Source: Lutibacter sp.
GTDB lineage: Bacteria; Bacteroidota; Bacteroidia; Flavobacteriales; Flavobacteriaceae
Direction: 5' to 3'
Length of the DNA stretch: 44,915 nucleotides
Assembly (NCBI GenBank): GCA_028696945.1
Contig: JAQVGD010000006.1
Location: 1 to 44,915, forward strand
In this document: in pieces, positions 31,697 to 41,437 of the stretch
How positions within the stretch are numbered: position 1 is the first letter of the stretch
Layout of the letters: every line of letters begins with the position of its first letter
Made by a program: the position numbers and the translations under genes
Notes under the pieces: generated by a model
Database searches by the model: none
What the model was told of the DNA's origin: nothing
What the model saw: the letters and a program-made list of their open reading frames with translations, nothing else

Positions 31697-32527
31697 CTAT
31701 TGATTTCCTAAAATAATAGGCATACCACTTTTTCCGCCTCCAATAACAATAACTTTGCTGTTAGGAGATTCTGATAATTTAATGGTCGCTTCAATACCTT
31801 TGTCCTGAAGGATTTGATCGTTTAAGGAAGCACTCAAAATACGGTTGGCATCTGCCTTACCTTTTGCCTCAATAATTTGTTTTTCAGCCTCTTTTGATGC
31901 AGTTATCAATCTAAATTCATACTCTAATGATTCCTGTTCTTGCTTCAATTTACTTTCAATCGCTGTTTTAATTGTTAATGGTAAAGTTACATCTCTTACC
32001 AAAACAGCATTTAATTGAACAAATTGAGGTTCAACAATTTTTTTTGTTTCTTCAAAAATTTCAGATTGAATGGCATCTCTTTTTGTGGAATATAATTGCT
32101 CTGGTGTGTATCTTCCAACCACACTTCTTGTGGCTGAACGTACGGCAGGAATTATAACACTTGAAAGATAGTCCTGACCTCTAGTTTGATGTAAAAATCC
32201 AACTGTAGCAGCTGTTGGCTGATATAAAATTGAAGCATCTAATTTAATTTCAAGACCATTTGCCGATAAAACCAACATCTCTCTTTCCAACAATTCTTGT
32301 TGTCTCACATTATAAACAAATACTTTGTTCCAAGGTGCAACAACATGAAACCCTTCACCCAAAGGTGGCTCTTCGGTAACCACACCGCCACCAAATGTTT
32401 TATACAACACGCCTACTTCTCCAGAATTGATTGTTGTTGTTGATTTTGATAAAAAGATAATAAGTATAATTACACCTATTATTATTGGCATTAAATTCTT
32501 TGGCAATTGTAATTGTCCGTTGCTCAT
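31697..32527 (-). CDS. Prohibitin/SPFH-domain membrane protein
   Basis: Membrane-anchored oligomeric scaffold protein of the prohibitin branch of SPFH proteins. The 276 residues have one N-terminal membrane helix (LMPIIIGVIILIIFLSKS, about 12-29). An SPFH domain follows (about 30-215): TINSGEVGVLYKTFGGGV, GFHVVAPWNKVFVYNVRQQELLER, and SVIIPAVRSATRSVVGRYTPEQLYSTKRDAI. A coiled-coil region (about 195-245, KQEQESLEYEFRLITASKEAEKQIIEAKGKADANRIL) precedes a Gly-rich C-terminal end. Such proteins cluster with membrane proteases (FtsH) in other bacteria, but no protease is adjacent here. A TATATTTG box lies at 32558-32551. It is downstream of and separated by 134 bases from the VWA-like gene on the same strand. 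Confidence 0.92.
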   Translation of the reverse strand: MSNGQLQLPKNLMPIIIGVIILIIFLSKSTTTINSGEVGVLYKTFGGGVVTEEPPLGEGFHVVAPWNKVFVYNVRQQELLEREMLVLSANGLEIKLDASILYQPTAATVGFLHQTRGQDYLSSVIIPAVRSATRSVVGRYTPEQLYSTKRDAIQSEIFEETKKIVEPQFVQLNAVLVRDVTLPLTIKTAIESKLKQEQESLEYEFRLITASKEAEKQIIEAKGKADANRILSASLNDQILQDKGIEATIKLSESPNSKVIVIGGGKSGMPIILGNQ

Positions 32528-32550
32528 TTTTAATTTTTTTTAATTAATTT

Positions 32551-32558
32551 CAAATATA
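32551..32558 (-). promoter_or_regulatory. SPFH gene -7 box
   Basis: The minus strand reads TATATTTG, 24 bases before the ATG at 32527. It would give a leader of about 18-20 bases and separate this gene from the VWA-like gene. No -33 TTG at the usual distance. Confidence 0.45.
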
Positions 32559-32661
32559 CAAAACAAAATTATAATGTCTAAATTTGCTGATTGGTTTAAT
32601 GGTATTTTAGGGCTTTTAACTAAATAAAACGTTCATTTATCATTTTTATTTAAAAAGAAGA

Positions 32662-34689
32662 TCAAATCTTGCCATAATATTTTCGTGTAAACCACTCTAA
32701 ACTTAGTGAAAGTACAATCAATCCTAGAATCCATTTCCAATCAATTAGCGGTGTTTTTGAAATGGAATTTTTCTGAATACTTTTAAAGCGTTCGTCCTTT
32801 TTTAAATAATCGATCAAGTTTTTCTCCTGATTGTTATAAAAAATGAAACCTTTTGTTTCATTAGCAACTTTTTTTAACTGTTGGAAGTTGGCATTGGTAA
32901 ATTGCGCTTCAATTTCAAAAGGAAGAATTTTAAAATTTCCAGAAACGCTGTTATCTGTATTTTCAACAGAAACGACATATTGATATTCTCCAAAAGGAAT
33001 CGTTGAAAGTTCCACAACAAACCTGTTATTTAATGCCGCAAAAGGAATTTTTTTTATAAATTTTGTTTCTTCATTAGAAACAGTTAACCAAAGTTTATTT
33101 CTGTTGTCAAAATTGAAATTTTCATCAACATAACTTGCTGAAATTTGAATAATTTCATTTGCATAATAAATGGGATTTACAGTTACATTCAGTCTGCTTC
33201 TTGAATCTGTTGAAACCAAATAATGAATTAAACCAGCCAAAAAACCATCAAAATGTTCAAAAGTTTTATTTTCGACGAAACTATTCATGCGCCAACGCCA
33301 AGAATTTTCACCAAATAAAACGGCTGCTTTTTGATTGCCGTTTTCAAAAGTGACCAATAGTGGCTTGTCCGTTTCAATATTTCCTATTTTTTGAAACAAT
33401 AATGGTTGATATGAAACTGAAAACGCAAGTTCTCCAAAACGATCTTCAATAGGCGCAAAACTTAGAAAATCGATATCCGTACTTAAAAATGTAGCATAAT
33501 TTGAATTATAAATCGGGCTGTAATTTTCCAGTTCTCCACTTAACTTTTTTGAAAAACTTGATTGAACGCTATTTAAAAAATTCCAATCGGTGCTTCTTCC
33601 CGTAACCACAAAATAATTCAACTTCTTTTGGTTGATTTCTGCAAAAACATTTTTGAATAAGGCTGTAGGCTGATATAAAATAACCAACTGATAATCAGTT
33701 ATTCTACCTTTGAAATCGGTAACAGTCGAAATAGTTACCGTTCTTTGTTTATTACTTTCAATGGATTTTTTTAGCATCCCTAAATCTGGATGCACAATGG
33801 AAGTTAAAATAAGAATATCCGATTTTTCTTCAATAACATTGATGCTGAAATTTTTTGTGTTATTCTGTATATTTTGCTCATCATTAAGCTGATTAACAGT
33901 AGCGGTATAAAATTGGGTGCCTTTTGTTTTGGCTTTTAAAAAAAATGAAGCAGTTCTAACATTCTGATTTTTTGAAAATTGAAATTGCTCCGAATAAACT
34001 TTTGTTCCCTTATGATAAACTTGGAGATTTTTAGTTATAGACTTGTTTCCTGTGTAATTAATAAATAGCTCAACAGGCAGTTGATTGTTGATAAAAGTAA
34101 ACGGATTTACATTTAATTGACTGATGTAAATATCTTCAAAAACAGTAGTATCTCCAACTATAAAAGGAAAAACTGGACTTTTATAATTTACAAATTCAAC
34201 GCTGTTTCCAACCGTTTGGTTTCCGTCAGAAATTAAAATTACCGGGTTTGAACCCGTTTTATGCAATTTTGAAAATTCTTCAAAAGGCAGCGATAAATTT
34301 GTTTGGTTTTCCTGAAAATCCAATTCATTTAATGGATATAAACTACTTCCAAAACCAAAATATCCAATGGTGTATTTGTCATTTAATTCGGAATCCTGTT
34401 TTAATTTTTCAACCAAATTTTTTACAACTTCATTTTGTGAATTGTATTTAATGGACTTTGAATTATCAGCCGCAACCAATAAATTTGGTTTTATAATTTC
34501 AATATTATTTTTTTTTATTGAAGGGTTTATAAGCAACAACAATATTAAAAAAATGGTTGTGAACCTTAAAAAAGAAAGCCAATAAGTTAATTGGCTTCGC
34601 TCTTTATTTTTCCATAAATATTGAAAAACAGCTATAAATAACGCTATAAATAACGCTAAAATTATAGCTAACAATTTTTCAGTTTCCAT
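32662..34689 (-). CDS. Membrane protein with VWA-like domain, 675 residues
   Basis: Inner-membrane protein with two N-terminal membrane helices (about 7-25 and 38-57) and one near the C terminus (about 650-667, WILGLIVLSLSLEWF). Between them lies a VWA-like domain (about 70-190): the MIDAS motif is seen as DNSKS (DxSxS) in LLVAADNSKS, with ISDGNQT carrying the later Asp. A beta-rich part with Ig-like spacing follows (about 205-290), then a GATase1-like segment (about 295-370, SDILILTSIVHPDLGMLKKSIE). The architecture is that of the VWA/GATase-like membrane proteins of Bacteroidota, whose function is unknown. No MoxR ATPase or sister VWA gene is adjacent, unlike in aerotolerance operons. Its stop is 134 bases before the SPFH gene. 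Confidence 0.8.
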   Translation of the reverse strand: METEKLLAIILALFIALFIAVFQYLWKNKERSQLTYWLSFLRFTTIFLILLLLINPSIKKNNIEIIKPNLLVAADNSKSIKYNSQNEVVKNLVEKLKQDSELNDKYTIGYFGFGSSLYPLNELDFQENQTNLSLPFEEFSKLHKTGSNPVILISDGNQTVGNSVEFVNYKSPVFPFIVGDTTVFEDIYISQLNVNPFTFINNQLPVELFINYTGNKSITKNLQVYHKGTKVYSEQFQFSKNQNVRTASFFLKAKTKGTQFYTATVNQLNDEQNIQNNTKNFSINVIEEKSDILILTSIVHPDLGMLKKSIESNKQRTVTISTVTDFKGRITDYQLVILYQPTALFKNVFAEINQKKLNYFVVTGRSTDWNFLNSVQSSFSKKLSGELENYSPIYNSNYATFLSTDIDFLSFAPIEDRFGELAFSVSYQPLLFQKIGNIETDKPLLVTFENGNQKAAVLFGENSWRWRMNSFVENKTFEHFDGFLAGLIHYLVSTDSRSRLNVTVNPIYYANEIIQISASYVDENFNFDNRNKLWLTVSNEETKFIKKIPFAALNNRFVVELSTIPFGEYQYVVSVENTDNSVSGNFKILPFEIEAQFTNANFQQLKKVANETKGFIFYNNQEKNLIDYLKKDERFKSIQKNSISKTPLIDWKWILGLIVLSLSLEWFTRKYYGKI

Positions 34690-34813
34690 TTTTATTTATC
34701 AATGTGGTTCCTATCCCCAGTCCTTTTCATAGTAAAAAGAGCTTGTTTAAACTTAAATTTAAAATTTATGTCTTTTTAGTCTATTTTCTATTTTCATTTC
34801 AACCTATAGAACA

Positions 34814-34831
34814 GACAGGTCACGACCTGTC
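34814..34831. repeat. REP-like perfect palindrome
   Basis: GACAGGTC (34814-34821) and GACCTGTC (34824-34831) are perfect complements with a 2-base spacer, followed by CCTAC. It lies downstream of fabG, next to the G/C hairpin at 34852-34872. It has the look of a dispersed extragenic palindrome. Confidence 0.6.
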
Positions 34832-34851
34832 CCTACTTTATTTTTTTTATT

Positions 34852-34872
34852 CCCCCTTCGAAGGCTAGGGGG
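34852..34872. repeat. C5/G5 hairpin element abutting the fabG stop
   Basis: CCCCC (34852-34856) and GGGGG (34868-34872) bracket the palindromic TTCGAA core. It is the same family as the element at 11987-12008. Each copy ends within three bases of the stop codon of a minus-strand gene. On the minus strand it is followed by A-rich, not T-rich, sequence, so it is not a classical intrinsic terminator. Confidence 0.6.
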
Positions 34873-34874
34873 CT

Positions 34875-35615
34875 TTACATTCCGCCATCAACGCTCAATG
34901 TTTGTCCAGTAATATAAGAACTCATATCAGAAGCTAAAAACACGCAGGCATTTGCAATATCATTAGGAGTTCCGCCTCGTTTTAACGGGATGGCTTCTCG
35001 CCATTGTTTCACGGTATCTTCTGGCAAACTTTTGGTCATTTCAGTTTCAATAAATCCGGGAGCAATCACGTTGCTTCTAATATTTCTGGAACCCAATTCC
35101 AAAGCGACCGATTTAGAAAATCCGATAATTCCAGCCTTAGAGGCCGCGTAATTTGTTTGTCCCGCGTTTCCTTTTAATCCAACTACTGAACTCATATTTA
35201 TTATTGATCCGGAGCGCTGTTTCATCATTGGTCTAATTACTGCTTTTGTTAAATTGAAAACCGATTTTAAATTTACTTCAATTACAGTATCAAAATCCTC
35301 TTCAGAAATACGCATCAACAAATTGTCTTTTGTAATTCCGGCATTATTTACCAAAATATCTATGGTTCCGAATTCTTTTAAAACATCTGTAGCCAATTCT
35401 TGGGCAGCTTCATAATTTGCGGCATTTGATTGGTAGCCTTTTGCTTTTACACCATAACTTATTAATTCCTTTTCCAATTCTTGAGCCGCTTCAACTGAAG
35501 AGCTGTAAGTAAAAGCAACATTTGCGCCCTGTTTTGCAAAAGCTTGGGCTATTCCTTTTCCTATTCCTCTTGTAGCACCTGTAATTAATGCTGTTTTGTT
35601 TTCTAAAAGTTTCAT
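34875..35615 (-). CDS. fabG: 3-oxoacyl-[acyl-carrier-protein] reductase
   Basis: NADPH-dependent short-chain dehydrogenase of fatty-acid elongation. The 246 residues are the standard length. The cofactor motif TGATRGIGKGIAQAF (about 10-24) has the TGxxxGxG loop, followed by NNAGITKDNLLMR (about 87-99), catalytic Ser in NMSSVVGLKGNAGQTNYAASKAG (Ser about 138, Tyr and Lys of YxxxK in YAASK), and IRSNVIAPGFIETEMT after it. The C-terminal YITGQTLSVDGGM is the usual FabG ending. It lies alone among non-fatty-acid genes. A TATATTTG box is at 35662-35655. Confidence 0.93.
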   Translation of the reverse strand: MKLLENKTALITGATRGIGKGIAQAFAKQGANVAFTYSSSVEAAQELEKELISYGVKAKGYQSNAANYEAAQELATDVLKEFGTIDILVNNAGITKDNLLMRISEEDFDTVIEVNLKSVFNLTKAVIRPMMKQRSGSIINMSSVVGLKGNAGQTNYAASKAGIIGFSKSVALELGSRNIRSNVIAPGFIETEMTKSLPEDTVKQWREAIPLKRGGTPNDIANACVFLASDMSSYITGQTLSVDGGM

Positions 35616-35654
35616 TTTGTATTGTTCTTTTTAATTTTTCTATTTTTAATAATC

Positions 35655-35662
35655 CAAATATA
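35655..35662 (-). promoter_or_regulatory. fabG -7 box
   Basis: The minus strand reads TATATTTG, 40 bases before the fabG ATG at 35615. No -33 TTG at the usual spacing. Confidence 0.4.
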
Positions 35663-35786
35663 CATCATTGTCCAAAAATAAACTGCTCTTGTATGCCTAC
35701 AATTTTAAATTCTTTATTGAGACTCTAATATAAAAAATTCAATCTATGACAACCATTACCAATCATTAAACAAAATATACTATTCA

Positions 35787-35814
35787 TTGTTTATTCTGAA
35801 ATTTGTTACATTTG
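35787..35814 (+). promoter_or_regulatory. Promoter of the TonB-dependent receptor gene
   Basis: -33 TTG (35787-35789), 17 bases, and -7 TACATTTG (35807-35814): a full match to the Bacteroidota promoter consensus and the best in the window. The predicted start near 35820 gives a leader of about 35 bases before the TTG start codon. Confidence 0.7.
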
Positions 35815-35854
35815 TTTTAAATTAGTTAATTAAAAGTTAAATTTTATTTATATA

Positions 35855-38806
35855 TTGCCCAAATTAATTAACAAAATAATAAAATATGGATTCAAAAAAC
35901 TACTTATTTTAGGAATTTTCTCTCTTTTTACGGTGGCAATATTTGCGCAATCGTATCAAGTTACAGGGAAAGTAACAGATTCAGACAACCAGCCATTGCC
36001 TGGAGTTTCTGTTACAATTGAAGGAACCTCAAGAGGAACCACAACTGATTTTGACGGCAATTATGCAGTTATGGTACAAAGCAGCGAAAACCTCATATTT
36101 TCTTATGTGGGATATAACGAAAAGAAATTACAAATGGACGGCACAAAAATATTTAATGTCGTTTTAGTTTCTGGGGTAGCATTAAAGGAAATCGTAGTTG
36201 TTGGATCAAGAAATCCAAACAGAACAGCTGTTGACACAGCCGTTCCTGTTGATGTTATTGATGTAGCAGAACTAATTACGGCGGGACCGCAAGTTAACTT
36301 AAATCAGATATTGAACTATGTCGCGCCTTCATTTACATCAAATACCCAAACTATTGCTGATGGTACAGACCATGTTGATCCAGCTTCATTAAGAGGTCTG
36401 GGTCCGGATCAGGTTTTGGTTTTAATCAACGGTAAAAGAAGACACAATTCATCATTGGTAAATGTGAATGGTACATTTGGTCGCGGTAGCGTTGGTACCG
36501 ATTTAAATGCAATACCCGCAGCTTCTATTGAGCGCATTGAAGTTCTTAGAGATGGAGCAGCTGCGCAATATGGCTCTGATGCCATTGCTGGCGTTATTAA
36601 CATTGTCTTAAAAAGAAGCACTAATGTATTAAACTTGAATGTCACTTCAGGCGCAAACTTTACTAAAAATGCAAACGACCAAACTGGTGGTGTTGACGGT
36701 GAAACAACCAATATTAGTGCTAACTACGGACTTCAATTAGGCGATAAAGGTGGATTTATAAACTTTACAGGCGATTTTGATGTTAGAGAAGAATACAGCA
36801 GAATGAAAGAATGGGAAGGTAATATCTTTAATAAATATAATACGGTTGAAAGATTTGCAAATAATGCAGGTTATGATTTATCTAAATTATTGGATGATGA
36901 TGTTGCTGATGTAATACAGTATGGAAATGAAGCTGGTTTTGGTTTAAGCCCAAGTGCTACAAAAGCAGAATTACAAACAATTTTAAAAGCTGACAATACA
37001 GCTGCCGAATTGGCGGCACGTGGTTTAGAAAGAAGTGATTTTAATATGAGAGTTGGACAATCTTCATTAAGAGGTGGTCGTTTCTTCGCAAACCTCTCAC
37101 TTCCTTTAGATGAAGAAGGTACCGAATTGTATTCATTTGCAGGAATGAGTTCAAGAACGGGAAATTCAGGAGGGTTTTACAGACAACCTAATGAAAGTAG
37201 AACCTATACGCCTGCTTATATGAATGGTTTTTTACCAGAAATTAATTCAACTATTACTGATAAATCTTTTTCAGTAGGTATAAAAGGTAAAGTTTCTGAT
37301 TGGGATGTAGATTTTAGCAATACTTGGGGAAAAAACGAATTTACGTATATTATAGGCAATACTTTTAATGCCTCTATGCAAAAAGCATCCCCTACTCTTT
37401 TTGATGCAGGCGGATTTTCATTTGCACAAAATACCACAAATTTAGATATAAGCCAGTTTTTTGATGACACCATGGCCAGTTTAAACGTTGCTTTCGGGGC
37501 TGAATATCGTTTGGAAAACTATGAAATTATAGCTGGTGAACCTGCATCTTATCAGCAATATACTGCTGACGGACAAGTAATTACTATAGCCTCTCAGGTT
37601 CTTGCAAAAGATTTCTTTGGTAATCCGAGACCAGGAGGCTCACAAGTATTTCCAGGATTTAGTCCAACAAATGAATTATCTCGAAACAGAAGCAGTATTG
37701 CTGGCTATTTTGATATGGAAGCTGATGTTACTGAAAACTTATTATTAAGTGCCGCAGTACGTTATGAAGATTATTCTGATTTTGGCTCAACCTTAAATTT
37801 TAAAGTAGCCACAAGAATTAAAGCTGGTGAAAATACTAATATTAGAGCCGCTTTTAACACAGGTTTTAGAGCTCCATCTTTACACCAATTGAATTTTAAC
37901 TCTACCTCTACAATTTTTGATAATGATGGAAATCCCCAAGAAGTTGGAACTTTCGCCAATGACAGTAGAGCAGCACAGTTATTGGGTATTCCTAAATTAA
38001 AAGAAGAAACCTCAAAAAGTATTAGTTTAGGATTTACCTCTAAATTACCTGAAGCTCATTTAACATTCACTGTTGATGGTTACTTTGTTGGTATTAATGA
38101 CAGAGTTGTCTATACAGGTCAATTTGCTCCAAAGCTTGATTCGAGTGGAAATCCTATTGATGCCGCTAATGTTGAGTTAGCTAATTTGTTAAAACAAGCA
38201 AATGCATCTGCAGCTTCATTTTTTGCTAACGCTATTGATACCGAATCGAAAGGTTTGGATATTGTAATAACGCATGATGCTTTAATAGGTACTAATGCTA
38301 AGTTAAAATCTGACTTATCAGGTACTTTTTCTAAAACGATACAAGTAGGTGATATTAAGGCCTCTGATGTTTTAATTAATGCGGGATTAGTAGAAACTTA
38401 TTTTCCTGAAGACAGTAGGGTTTATTTGGAAGAAGCCGTGCCAAGAACTAAAATTAATTTATCTAATAGTTTAACTACTGATAAATTTAATGTGTTTTTA
38501 AGAAATGTTTGGTTTGGTGAAGTTACAGAAGCTACCACAACCGTTGAAAACCAACAGGTTTTTGGGTCTAAATTGGTAACCGATTTATCTTTTGGCTATA
38601 AAGTATCTGGAAGCACAACAGTTACTGTTGGGGCAAATAACTTATTTGATATATATCCAGATAGAGCTGCCCAAGATTTACAGCCCGATGTGCCAGGTGA
38701 TCAAAACAACAGAAGTGATGGCAGATTTGACTGGTCAAGAAGAGCACAACAATTTGGTATTGGCGGACGTTTTCTTTTCGCTAGGTTGAATATTTTACTT
38801 AAATAA
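35855..38806 (+). CDS. TonB-dependent outer-membrane receptor with carboxypeptidase-like N-domain
   Basis: Outer-membrane beta-barrel transporter powered by TonB. The 983 residues start at a TTG, with signal peptide ([20 protein letters not shown], about 12-31). A CarboxypepD_reg-like domain follows (about 33-112, [20 protein letters not shown]), then the plug (about 120-255, [20 protein letters not shown] and [21 protein letters not shown]), and a barrel of alternating strands to the C terminus, ending in [11 protein letters not shown]. No SusD-type lipoprotein gene is nearby, so it is probably not part of a SusCD pair. The substrate (siderophore, oligosaccharide or other) is unknown. The convergent neighbour is a GH31 glucosidase; the two share a terminator but are on opposite strands, so the link is weak. 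No ATG lies in frame upstream of the signal peptide, and codons ahead of TTG run into no better start. Confidence 0.88.
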   Translation: MPKLINKIIKYGFKKLLILGIFSLFTVAIFAQSYQVTGKVTDSDNQPLPGVSVTIEGTSRGTTTDFDGNYAVMVQSSENLIFSYVGYNEKKLQMDGTKIFNVVLVSGVALKEIVVVGSRNPNRTAVDTAVPVDVIDVAELITAGPQVNLNQILNYVAPSFTSNTQTIADGTDHVDPASLRGLGPDQVLVLINGKRRHNSSLVNVNGTFGRGSVGTDLNAIPAASIERIEVLRDGAAAQYGSDAIAGVINIVLKRSTNVLNLNVTSGANFTKNANDQTGGVDGETTNISANYGLQLGDKGGFINFTGDFDVREEYSRMKEWEGNIFNKYNTVERFANNAGYDLSKLLDDDVADVIQYGNEAGFGLSPSATKAELQTILKADNTAAELAARGLERSDFNMRVGQSSLRGGRFFANLSLPLDEEGTELYSFAGMSSRTGNSGGFYRQPNESRTYTPAYMNGFLPEINSTITDKSFSVGIKGKVSDWDVDFSNTWGKNEFTYIIGNTFNASMQKASPTLFDAGGFSFAQNTTNLDISQFFDDTMASLNVAFGAEYRLENYEIIAGEPASYQQYTADGQVITIASQVLAKDFFGNPRPGGSQVFPGFSPTNELSRNRSSIAGYFDMEADVTENLLLSAAVRYEDYSDFGSTLNFKVATRIKAGENTNIRAAFNTGFRAPSLHQLNFNSTSTIFDNDGNPQEVGTFANDSRAAQLLGIPKLKEETSKSISLGFTSKLPEAHLTFTVDGYFVGINDRVVYTGQFAPKLDSSGNPIDAANVELANLLKQANASAASFFANAIDTESKGLDIVITHDALIGTNAKLKSDLSGTFSKTIQVGDIKASDVLINAGLVETYFPEDSRVYLEEAVPRTKINLSNSLTTDKFNVFLRNVWFGEVTEATTTVENQQVFGSKLVTDLSFGYKVSGSTTVTVGANNLFDIYPDRAAQDLQPDVPGDQNNRSDGRFDWSRRAQQFGIGGRFLFARLNILLK

Positions 38807-38826
38807 TATTTTTATTTCCATAATTT

Positions 38827-38858
38827 AAAAAGCTTCCTGAGAAATCGGGAAGCTTTTT
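38827..38858. terminator. Bidirectional terminator between the receptor and GH31 genes
   Basis: AAAAAGCTTCC (38827-38837) pairs perfectly with GGAAGCTTTTT (38848-38858) around a 10-base loop, with T runs for both directions. It lies between the convergent stop codons. Confidence 0.85.
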
Positions 38859-38893
38859 GGTTTTATAGGTATTGTTTTAATGGAAAAAATACT

Positions 38894-41311
38894 TTAACCT
38901 AAAATAATCTCTTTTTTACCAACAATACGAAGTTCTGTAAATTCCTTTGAAATAATTAAGACATTTCCTTTAAGACTGGAAGCCAAATCAATTTCAACAT
39001 TATCCACTTCCACTTTTCTAATTTCAAAAGGCAATCCTATTAAATTAATTTTAAAAGTTTCATAAGGAGTAATGTATTTTCCCGATTTAAATTGCTGTAT
39101 GGTCAAGGAGTCTTCTCTGCCTAAAAGATTGAAATTTCTTAAACTAAACCTCCCTTTTTTATAATCAAATCCATCTTGTGCATCTTCATAAACCAGTGCT
39201 TTTTCTTTTCCCAATTTATAAAACACATCCAAATGAAGTTCCACAATTTCCTTTTCTCCAACATATTGCTGAATAGGATATTTTGGGATAATGGCACCTT
39301 CTTTCACAAAAATAGGCATACTGTCCAAATCTGCATCAACCCAAACCTCATTTCCGCCTTTAACCAACGTGTTGTCCCAGAAATTATACCAGTTTCCTTC
39401 AGGAATATACATTCTTCTTCCTTTGGCATTTGGTTCAGTAATAGGGCAAGCCAATATTTTTTCGCCAAAAACAAATTCATCATTTCTATAATGTGTATGT
39501 GAATCGGCTTGGTCATATAATACCAAAGATTTTAAAATAGGAATCCCTTCCGTGGCATAACGCCAAAATGCCGTATATAAATAAGGCAGCAATTGATACC
39601 TGATTTCAATGAATTTTCTGACGATATCGGTAATATTTTCACCAAAAGCCCAAGGTTCCTGATCACCATGTTCGCCAGAAGAATGCGTTCTACAAAACGG
39701 ATGGAAAATTCCCAATTGGATCCAGCGTGCATATAGTTCTCCGCTAGGCTGTTCTGCAAATCCGCCGATATCTGATCCTACAAAAGAGAAGCCCGACATA
39801 CACATGCGTTGCGCCTGCATATTCGCAATGGTTAAATGTTCCCATGACGCCACATTATCGCCAGTCCAAGTAGAGGTATAACGCTGTGTTCCAGAATAAG
39901 CCGCTCTGGTAATTACAAAAGGACGTTTTGGAAAAGAGAATTTTTTTAATCCTTGGTAAGTGGCTCTAGCCATTTGCATTCCGTAAATGTTATGCGCTTT
40001 TCTGTGACTGCATTCATTCCCATCGTAGTCGTGTCTTACATCATCTGGAAATGTTTTTCCTGGAACATCCATAATTGCGGGTTCGTTCATATCATTCCAC
40101 ACGCCTTTTACCCCAATATCTTCAATAAGTTCTTTAAACAAACCCGACCACCATTCGCGAACTTCGGGATTGGTAAAATCAGGAAAATAGCATTCTCCAG
40201 GCCATACTTTTCCTTTCATATAAGGACCATCGGCACGTTTACAAAAATAATCTTTATCCAAACCTTCCTTAAAAACACTGTATTCACTGTCTATTTTAAT
40301 TCCGGGATCAATAATAGCCACGGTTTTAAATCCATTATCGGACAATTCTTTTACCATTCTTTTAGGGTCTGGAAAATATTCTTTGTTCCAAGTAAAACAC
40401 CTAAATCCATCCATATAATCAATGTCTAAATAAATGGCGTCACAAGGAATTCTTAATTCTCTAAATTTATTGGTCACTTCTTTTACCTTTGCTTCGGGAT
40501 AATAACTCCATTTGCATTGGTGGTAGCCCAAAGCCCAAAGTGGCGGTAATTCGTGCGGTTTTCCTGTTAAATCTGTATAATTGGATACTACTTCGCCCAT
40601 TTCTGGGCCATAGATAAAATAATAATTCATTTCGCCTCCCTGTGCCCAAAAACTGGTAACATTTCTACGTTCTTGACAAAAATCAAAATGTGCTCGGAAA
40701 GTGTTGTCGAAAAATATGCCGTAGGATTTTTCGTGATGAAGTCCTGTATAAAACGGAATTGCTTTATAAATAGGATCTGTGTCCTTATTAAATGCATAAG
40801 AATCGGTAACCCAATTTTCAAAACGTTTTCCCTTTAAATTTAATGGGACTGGTTTATCACCCAATCCGTAATAGCTTTCCTTTTCCTGAGAATTTTTAGA
40901 CATCTTCACAATATTTCCTCCAAATTCATAACTCTCTTCCCAATGAAACCCAAGTTCATCTTCTGAAATAAGAATATTGTCCTTTGCATCAAAAATTGAT
41001 TTTTTCATATCCTCTTTTGAAATATGACAAATTAATTTTGAAGTTGTAATAATATATTTGCTGTCGTCTTCAGTTACTTCAAGGTAGTTAAATCCCTTGC
41101 TTGCATAACGGGTAATGGCATAAGAAAAGTCATTTTCAAAAATTGAAGTTGTAGAATATCTAAATCGCAACACGCTATCTCTCTGAATAGTAAGCTGTAG
41201 TACCACATTATTCTCACTCGTAAAGTAGAGTGTGTCAACGTCTTTTTTATAGGATATTATTTTTGAAGGAAACTGATTTCCTTTTAATTCTAACTCGGTA
41301 TTTATAATCAT
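38894..41311 (-). CDS. Glycoside hydrolase family 31 alpha-glucosidase
   Basis: Hydrolyses terminal alpha-glucosidic bonds of glucans. The 805 residues have an N-terminal beta-sandwich (about 1-240) and a TIM barrel. The catalytic nucleophile Asp is in GVWNDMNEPAIM (the WxDMNE signature, about 406-417), and the acid/base Asp in TSTWTGDNVASWEHL (about 483-497). PLWALGYHQCKWSYYPEAKV is the GH31 entry of the barrel, and FSFVGSDIGGFAEQPSGELYARW carries further subsite residues. No signal peptide is seen, so it is probably cytoplasmic and could release glucose from glycogen-derived oligosaccharides. It is last in the glgA-glgC-glgB run, 126 bases after glgB. Confidence 0.93.
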   Translation of the reverse strand: MIINTELELKGNQFPSKIISYKKDVDTLYFTSENNVVLQLTIQRDSVLRFRYSTTSIFENDFSYAITRYASKGFNYLEVTEDDSKYIITTSKLICHISKEDMKKSIFDAKDNILISEDELGFHWEESYEFGGNIVKMSKNSQEKESYYGLGDKPVPLNLKGKRFENWVTDSYAFNKDTDPIYKAIPFYTGLHHEKSYGIFFDNTFRAHFDFCQERRNVTSFWAQGGEMNYYFIYGPEMGEVVSNYTDLTGKPHELPPLWALGYHQCKWSYYPEAKVKEVTNKFRELRIPCDAIYLDIDYMDGFRCFTWNKEYFPDPKRMVKELSDNGFKTVAIIDPGIKIDSEYSVFKEGLDKDYFCKRADGPYMKGKVWPGECYFPDFTNPEVREWWSGLFKELIEDIGVKGVWNDMNEPAIMDVPGKTFPDDVRHDYDGNECSHRKAHNIYGMQMARATYQGLKKFSFPKRPFVITRAAYSGTQRYTSTWTGDNVASWEHLTIANMQAQRMCMSGFSFVGSDIGGFAEQPSGELYARWIQLGIFHPFCRTHSSGEHGDQEPWAFGENITDIVRKFIEIRYQLLPYLYTAFWRYATEGIPILKSLVLYDQADSHTHYRNDEFVFGEKILACPITEPNAKGRRMYIPEGNWYNFWDNTLVKGGNEVWVDADLDSMPIFVKEGAIIPKYPIQQYVGEKEIVELHLDVFYKLGKEKALVYEDAQDGFDYKKGRFSLRNFNLLGREDSLTIQQFKSGKYITPYETFKINLIGLPFEIRKVEVDNVEIDLASSLKGNVLIISKEFTELRIVGKKEIILG

Positions 41312-41437
41312 AAATTAAATAATTTGGTAAAAGTGTAAACGTAATAAAATAAACAATTTAATAGCTATTATTGTTACTAAAAATATAATTACTTTATTAA
41401 CAGATTTATAAAATTAATACAATTTGGCACTATCAAA

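Noticed and set aside
35855-41311. Polysaccharide utilisation locus (TonB receptor plus GH31)
   Set aside because: No SusD-type gene, the two genes are convergent with a shared terminator, and the GH31 protein has no export signal.
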